Origin: Ruminococcus sp.
GTDB taxonomy: Bacteria > Bacillota > Clostridia > Oscillospirales > Ruminococcaceae
Assembly: GCA_017543335.1 (NCBI GenBank)
Contig: JAFYGE010000042.1
Location: forward strand, 1-64,000
Reading direction: 5' to 3'
Length of the DNA stretch: 64,000 nt
In this document: positions 59,967 through 64,000 of the stretch, one piece after another
How positions within the stretch are numbered: position 1 is the stretch's first letter
Layout: every line of letters starts with the position of its first letter
Notes under the pieces: generated by a model
What the model was told of the DNA's origin: nothing
The model's input: the letters and a program-made list of their open reading frames with translations, nothing else
The model's database searches: none
Made by a program: the position numbers and the translations under genes

Positions 59967-62006
59967 TTATGTTCTTCCGAACTGATGCTCAATATTCGAC
60001 TTAGTCATGGTGAACATCACCGGTCTGCCATGAGGACAATGCCTTATCCTCTCGTCATAGTACACCTGTTCTGCCAATGACTGCAATTCTTTGATATCAT
60101 TTCTATCATTCCCCCTTATTGCAGATTTACAAGCGACAGTATGTAATATATCATCAAGAGCATGGGACTGAGGATCATGCAGACAAAGGCGGAAATTCTC
60201 CGCAAGTTCTGAAATGATCTCCTCCATATCAAGCTCCATAATGAACGTTGGAACTGCTGTTGCCACAACACATGGACGCTGGGAAAAATCAAATTCAAAT
60301 CCAAGATCTCCCAGAAGTTCCTGATTAGCTTCAAGAGCACTGAACTCGTCTGCTGTAAGCAGAACTTTTACTCCCTGCATCAGCATCTGACTGTACTGAC
60401 GGCAGTTGCGGCTTTTCAGTCTCTCAAATATTATCCGCTCATGAGCGGCGTGTTTATCTATCATTATCATTTGTTTATCATCGATCTCAGCTATTATGTA
60501 TACCCCGAAAGCTTCTCCGATGACTTTGATCTTTGGTTTCTCAGTCCACACCGAAACCGGTTCAGACGGCTTCTCCTCAGGGAGCTCCTTTTGCACAAAG
60601 GAATTGCTGTTCAGATACCTGAATCCCTCAACTGCGGCAGGTTTCTCCTCCGGCACAGGCTCAGCCTGAACTTCCGCTTTGACTGGCTCCGCTGTTTCGA
60701 CAGGCTCTTCTGCTGCGACCGGCTTGATCTCGCTGACCGGAGCTGCCGGTCTGTCAAAGGCTCTTGAAGGCGGAACATCCACAGTTATCGGTCTTTCGTC
60801 GACTGCATGATGTACCGGCGGAGCTGTCAGAGGTTCTGTCTTTATCTCCGATATGGGAGCAATTCCGGACTCCTGCTCCTGCTGAGCGAGTTTTCGCTCA
60901 GTCTCTGCGATGTCCTTCACCGGAGTAAACATGAACTCCTGCTGCTTAATTTCTTCCTGCTCCGGAACAGGCTTATTCCAGTCCGGACGTGGTTTGAGCT
61001 CGAATTCATATATCAGTCCGTCGTTCATAAGAGCGTTCTTTACCGCATAATAAACAGCATCAGAAACGGTCTTTTCATCTGTGAAACGGACTTCTGCCTT
61101 TGTCGGATGTATATTTACGTCCATTGCAGCCGGAGAGAGCTCCAGCATAAGCACGCAGGCAGGGAATTTTCCCGTCATTATCATATTTGTATAGGCATTT
61201 TCAAGTGCTGCCGAGCAAAGTCTCGTGCGGACATATCGTCCGTTCACGAAGAAATTCTGAAATGCCCTGTTGTTCTTGGAATAAAGAGGCTTCACGGTAA
61301 ATCCGCTGACTTTTACTCCGTTATAGTCGTACTCAACAGGAATGAGGTCACGGGCGAAATCACGTCCGTACACAGCATATACTGCCGAAAAGAGTTCACC
61401 GTCACCGCTGGAGTTGAAATCCACACGGTTATCACGTATGAACTTGAACGCTATATCGGGGTGAGACATCGTTATTTTCTGAAGTATCTGACTTACCGCA
61501 TTAGCTTCGGTAACGTCCTTTTTCATGAACTTCTGTCTTGCAGGGACGTTGTAGAAAAGGTCACGGATAATAATAGTCGTGCCGTCAGGACAGCCTCCCT
61601 TTTCGTGAGACTTCTCCTCACTGCCTTCTATATTATAAAGAGTGCCGTAGACCGCATCCTTTTGTTTTGTCATCAGCTCCACTCTTGATACAGCCGCAAC
61701 AGAAGCAAGAGCTTCGCCACGGAAACCGAGAGTAAGGATATTGTCGAGGTCCTCTTTAAGATTTATCTTGCTGGTAGCGTGACGAAGAAAAGCCTTTGGG
61801 ACGTCCTCAAAAGACATACCGCATCCGTCATCTGTGACACGCATATATGTACTTCCGCCGTTTTTAAGCTCGACAACTATATGTCTTGCTCCGGCATCAA
61901 TAGAATTCTCAACAAGCTCTTTTATGACCGAGGAAGGACGCTCGATGACTTCGCCTGCGGCTATAAGCTCCGAAACTTCCTTGCTCAGCAAATTTATCTG
62001 CGGCAT
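59967..62006 (-). CDS. mutL: DNA mismatch repair protein MutL
   Basis: A 679-aa matchmaker and nicking endonuclease of mismatch repair. The N-terminal GHKL ATPase shows ELVENSIDAGARHIVV, DDGCGM, and GFRGEALASVAAVSRV (about 30-110). A long Pro/Glu/Val-rich linker spans about 340-480. In the C-terminal dimer/endonuclease domain the metal motif reads DKHAAHERIIFE, one residue away from the usual DQHA(X2)E. ACKSAIRGND and CPHGRPVMFTM follow. The last 12 bases reach the EFGRT-like end (EHQFGRT). It lies in the mutS-mutL order typical of Firmicutes, with one small gene between. Confidence 0.95.
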   Translation of the reverse strand: MPQINLLSKEVSELIAAGEVIERPSSVIKELVENSIDAGARHIVVELKNGGSTYMRVTDDGCGMSFEDVPKAFLRHATSKINLKEDLDNILTLGFRGEALASVAAVSRVELMTKQKDAVYGTLYNIEGSEEKSHEKGGCPDGTTIIIRDLFYNVPARQKFMKKDVTEANAVSQILQKITMSHPDIAFKFIRDNRVDFNSSGDGELFSAVYAVYGRDFARDLIPVEYDYNGVKVSGFTVKPLYSKNNRAFQNFFVNGRYVRTRLCSAALENAYTNMIMTGKFPACVLMLELSPAAMDVNIHPTKAEVRFTDEKTVSDAVYYAVKNALMNDGLIYEFELKPRPDWNKPVPEQEEIKQQEFMFTPVKDIAETERKLAQQEQESGIAPISEIKTEPLTAPPVHHAVDERPITVDVPPSRAFDRPAAPVSEIKPVAAEEPVETAEPVKAEVQAEPVPEEKPAAVEGFRYLNSNSFVQKELPEEKPSEPVSVWTEKPKIKVIGEAFGVYIIAEIDDKQMIMIDKHAAHERIIFERLKSRNCRQYSQMLMQGVKVLLTADEFSALEANQELLGDLGFEFDFSQRPCVVATAVPTFIMELDMEEIISELAENFRLCLHDPQSHALDDILHTVACKSAIRGNDRNDIKELQSLAEQVYYDERIRHCPHGRPVMFTMTKSNIEHQFGRT

Positions 62007-62029
62007 TGGCTTTTCTCCTTTCTATAAAA

Positions 62030-62350
62030 TCAGATACCGAGTATAGTAAACATTCCGTATTCCTTAAAAGCTTCTCTGACCCATTCGTCAGCCTCAGCTA
62101 AAGCTCCGGTCGCATCGGGACCCGCTTTCTTTTTTATAGCATCCCAGTCATCGGGATAGATCTCTGTAGGGTCATACGGGGAATAATCCGGAAGTGAAAG
62201 ACTGAGCGTATGTCTCAGACCGGTATCTCTGAAAACGTCGTCATATATGTAAATAGACTCGTCATTCCAGAACCGCTGATCCCACTCTCCTTTAAAAAAT
62301 TCATGACAATCAGTTCCGTGCAATTCATCCTTGGTACAAAAATACTGCAT
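62030..62350 (-). CDS. Small acidic protein between mutS and mutL, unknown
   Basis: A 106-aa hydrophilic protein with many Asp, Glu and aromatic residues (WDQRFWNDESIYIYDDVFRD, YSPYDPTEIYPDDWDAIKKK, ADEWVREAFKEYG). GGAGG lies eight bases before the ATG. No domain recognised and no signal peptide. Its position inside the mutS-mutL pair suggests co-transcription, but a repair role is not supported by sequence. Confidence 0.65.
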   Translation of the reverse strand: MQYFCTKDELHGTDCHEFFKGEWDQRFWNDESIYIYDDVFRDTGLRHTLSLSLPDYSPYDPTEIYPDDWDAIKKKAGPDATGALAEADEWVREAFKEYGMFTILGI

Positions 62351-62381
62351 CTGTTATTCCTCCGTTTCCATATATATGATA

Positions 62382-64000
62382 TCAGACATTATGTATTGCT
62401 TTCAGCATATCTTTTAATAATTCTCTGCACTCAGCATCGGAAAGCTCGTCAATGTTGGTCTTTTCGAGCATATCAAGTGCATCCTCACGGCTCACTGCTC
62501 CGAAGCTCATCTGTCCGGACTCTTCCTTTACCGGCACACTGCTGCCTGACTTGTGAGCTTTTTCCATTTCATCCAAAAGCTCTCTTGCACGGCTGACTAC
62601 CTTCGCCGGAAGTCCGGCAAGCTTTGCAACATCAACGCCGTAACTCTCGTCAACTCCGCCACGGACTATCTTTCTGAGGAATCTTATAGTTCCGCCATGC
62701 TTGTTAACGGCTATACTATAATTTTTTACTCCTTCAAGTTCATTTTCAAGTCCGATAAGCTCATGATAGTGAGTAGCAAAGAGTGTTTTGCAGCCAAGCT
62801 TTCTGGAATTACAGATATGCTCCGCAACTGCTCTTGCGATGCTTACTCCGTCGAAAGTGGAAGTACCTCTGCCGACCTCGTCGAGTATTACAAGACTATT
62901 TGGAGTTGCATTTTTGAGTATATCCGAAACTTCACTCATCTCCACCATAAATGTGGACTGTCCGGCAGTAAGGTCATCGGAAGCTCCGACACGAGTGAAT
63001 ATCTTATCAACAACTGATATTCTTGCTGAGTCAGCCGGAACAAAGCTTCCTACCTGTGCCATGAGGACTATAAGTGCAGTTTGTCTCATATATGTGGATT
63101 TACCAGACATATTAGGTCCTGTTATTATGGACATCCTGTCTGACTTTGTATCGATGTAAACATCATTCGGCACAAACATCTCGTCCTGAAGCATAAGCTC
63201 AACAACAGGATGTCTGCCGGCTTTTATGTCGACAGCACCGTCTATGGTGATGTCAGGCTTTACGTACTGATTTTTCAGTGCAACATCTGCAAACGAGCAG
63301 AGCACATCAACTGCTGCGACCGCCGAAGCTGTTTTCTGTACCGCTTCAAGCTTAGTTGCGAGAAAGTCTCTTACTTCAGAGAAAATATCAGCTTCAAGTG
63401 CGAGGGCTTTGTCCTTTGCACCGAGTATAGCGTTCTCGGCATTTTTCAGTTCCTCAGTTATAAATCGCTCAGCGTTTGCAAGAGTCTGTTTACGAATCCA
63501 GCCTTCCGGAATGAGGTCATAGTAAGAGCGTGTGACTTCGAGATAGTAGCCGAAAACTCTGTTGAAGCCTATTTTCAGGTTCTTTATTCCGGTAGCTTCC
63601 TTTTCACGCTGTTCTATCTCGTCGATGATGCTCTTGCCGTTGTTCATTATGTGACGCAGACCGTCAAGTTCCTCATTGAAGCCGTCTTTGATAACTCCGC
63701 CGTCCTTTACGGATATTGGCGGTTCTTCTATTATTGCATTCTCCACAAGACGGACTATCTCGTCAAGAGTTGATATTTCACTGTTATACTTTGCGAGCAG
63801 CTTTGAGTCCGAGAGCTTTTCAAGCTCCGCTTTAAGTGCAGGCAACTGCATCGCTGTTGCAGAAAGAGACCTCAGGTCACGGGGATTTGCACTCTTGTAC
63901 ATGACCTTTGTCATAAGTCTTTCAAGGTCATACACTCTGTCGAGAAGCTCCTCCATATCTCCGAGCACAACGCTTTTCCTTGTGAGTGCCTCGACAGCAT
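62382..64000 (-). CDS. mutS: DNA mismatch repair protein MutS, C-terminal part (cut by window edge)
   Basis: The visible 539 or so codons run off the right edge of the window, so the start lies beyond 64000. A GTG near 63968 is only an internal codon. It covers the core/clamp helices and the ABC-type ATPase domain: Walker A is GPNMSGKSTYMRQTALIVLMAQ, Walker B is SLVILDEVGRGTSTFDG, and KTLFATHYHELI follows with RELLDEMEK near the end. The full protein is normally about 870 aa, so roughly 330 residues, including the mismatch-binding domain I, are missing from view. It is the upstream partner of mutL. Confidence 0.96.
   Translation of the reverse strand, partial: AVEALTRKSVVLGDMEELLDRVYDLERLMTKVMYKSANPRDLRSLSATAMQLPALKAELEKLSDSKLLAKYNSEISTLDEIVRLVENAIIEEPPISVKDGGVIKDGFNEELDGLRHIMNNGKSIIDEIEQREKEATGIKNLKIGFNRVFGYYLEVTRSYYDLIPEGWIRKQTLANAERFITEELKNAENAILGAKDKALALEADIFSEVRDFLATKLEAVQKTASAVAAVDVLCSFADVALKNQYVKPDITIDGAVDIKAGRHPVVELMLQDEMFVPNDVYIDTKSDRMSIITGPNMSGKSTYMRQTALIVLMAQVGSFVPADSARISVVDKIFTRVGASDDLTAGQSTFMVEMSEVSDILKNATPNSLVILDEVGRGTSTFDGVSIARAVAEHICNSRKLGCKTLFATHYHELIGLENELEGVKNYSIAVNKHGGTIRFLRKIVRGGVDESYGVDVAKLAGLPAKVVSRARELLDEMEKAHKSGSSVPVKEESGQMSFGAVSREDALDMLEKTNIDELSDAECRELLKDMLKAIHNV

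Noticed and set aside
60807..61688. 293-aa open frame antisense to mutL
   Set aside because: MutL motifs on the other strand are unambiguous. The antisense product has odd composition and no ribosome site.
63968..63970. GTG near the right edge as the mutS start
   Set aside because: The reading frame stays open to the edge, and the residues before it fit the MutS core, so the gene is simply truncated by the window.
1..64000. CRISPR arrays, prophage, insertion sequences and tRNA genes
   Set aside because: No regularly spaced direct repeats, integrase or transposase motifs, or cloverleaf with T-loop/anticodon pattern were found by eye; short tRNA-like folds could be missed without a search program.

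Overview
The window looks like a chromosomal segment of a fibre-degrading Ruminococcus-type Clostridium (Oscillospiraceae), close to R. flavefaciens or R. albus. Three predicted secreted proteins carry dockerin modules, the plug by which enzymes attach to a cellulosome. They sit among ordinary Firmicutes housekeeping genes: a Trp T-box, the divIVA/sepF/ylmH cluster, and miaA-hfq. The genus is an inference. No rRNA, tRNA, CRISPR array, transposase or phage gene was seen.

Layout. (1) 185-2758 (-): secreted pectate lyase with CBM6 and a C-terminal dockerin. (2) 3065-6462 (+): small membrane protein, 2-hydroxyacid dehydrogenase and proBA (proline synthesis). (3) 6665-8644 (+): 659-aa single-pass membrane protein with a long acidic cytoplasmic region. 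(4) 10474-8855 (-): cysteine desulfurase and IscU/NifU-type scaffold. (5) 15382-10535 (-): trp operon trpEGDCF behind a sigma-A promoter and a Trp T-box; trpB and trpA are absent. (6) 17593-15457 (-): acyl carrier protein plus an FkbH-type HAD enzyme. (7) 20585-17640 (-): GH43-CBM6-CBM22-dockerin-CE1 xylan enzyme; gtrA-like gene divergent at 20815 (+). (8) 24217-21346 (-): ECF sigma factor, overlapping a membrane anti-sigma-like protein that reads in frame into a dockerin-repeat protein with its own ribosome site and signal peptide. (9) 33134-24275 (-): a predicted wall-anchored protein (SPKTGD tail) overlapping a 2565-aa surface protein with VWA, Ig-like and Cys-less transglutaminase-like regions. 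(10) 38084-33170 (-): deformylase variant, anion permease, Thr/Lys-linker exported protein, lipoprotein and uvrC, ending in an unassigned structured element. (11) 39909-38123 (-): second ECF sigma/anti-sigma-like pair. (12) 40026-45257: glycosyltransferase-like gene divergent from tetR, a GPH-type sugar symporter and GH36 alpha-galactosidase, with two overlapping face-to-face promoters. (13) 46297-45289 cysK; 48154-46364 split transketolase; 48921-48254 XRE regulator. (14) 64000-48968 (-): mutS (cut by the window edge), a small gene, mutL, two small membrane proteins, miaA, hfq, HlyD-like protein, yggS, sepF, ylmH, divIVA, ileS, lspA, rluD and a Cof-type phosphatase.

How it fits together. The secreted enzymes target pectin (PL1) and esterified or arabinosylated xylan (GH43/CE1). 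The GH36-symporter operon would take up and cleave alpha-galactosides. The sigma/anti-sigma protein with dockerin-like repeats could link transcription to the cell-surface enzyme machinery, but it may instead be two genes whose boundary has been lost. The least explained items are that locus, the giant surface protein pair, the face-to-face TetR promoters, the structured element after uvrC, and the intergenic hairpin repeats.
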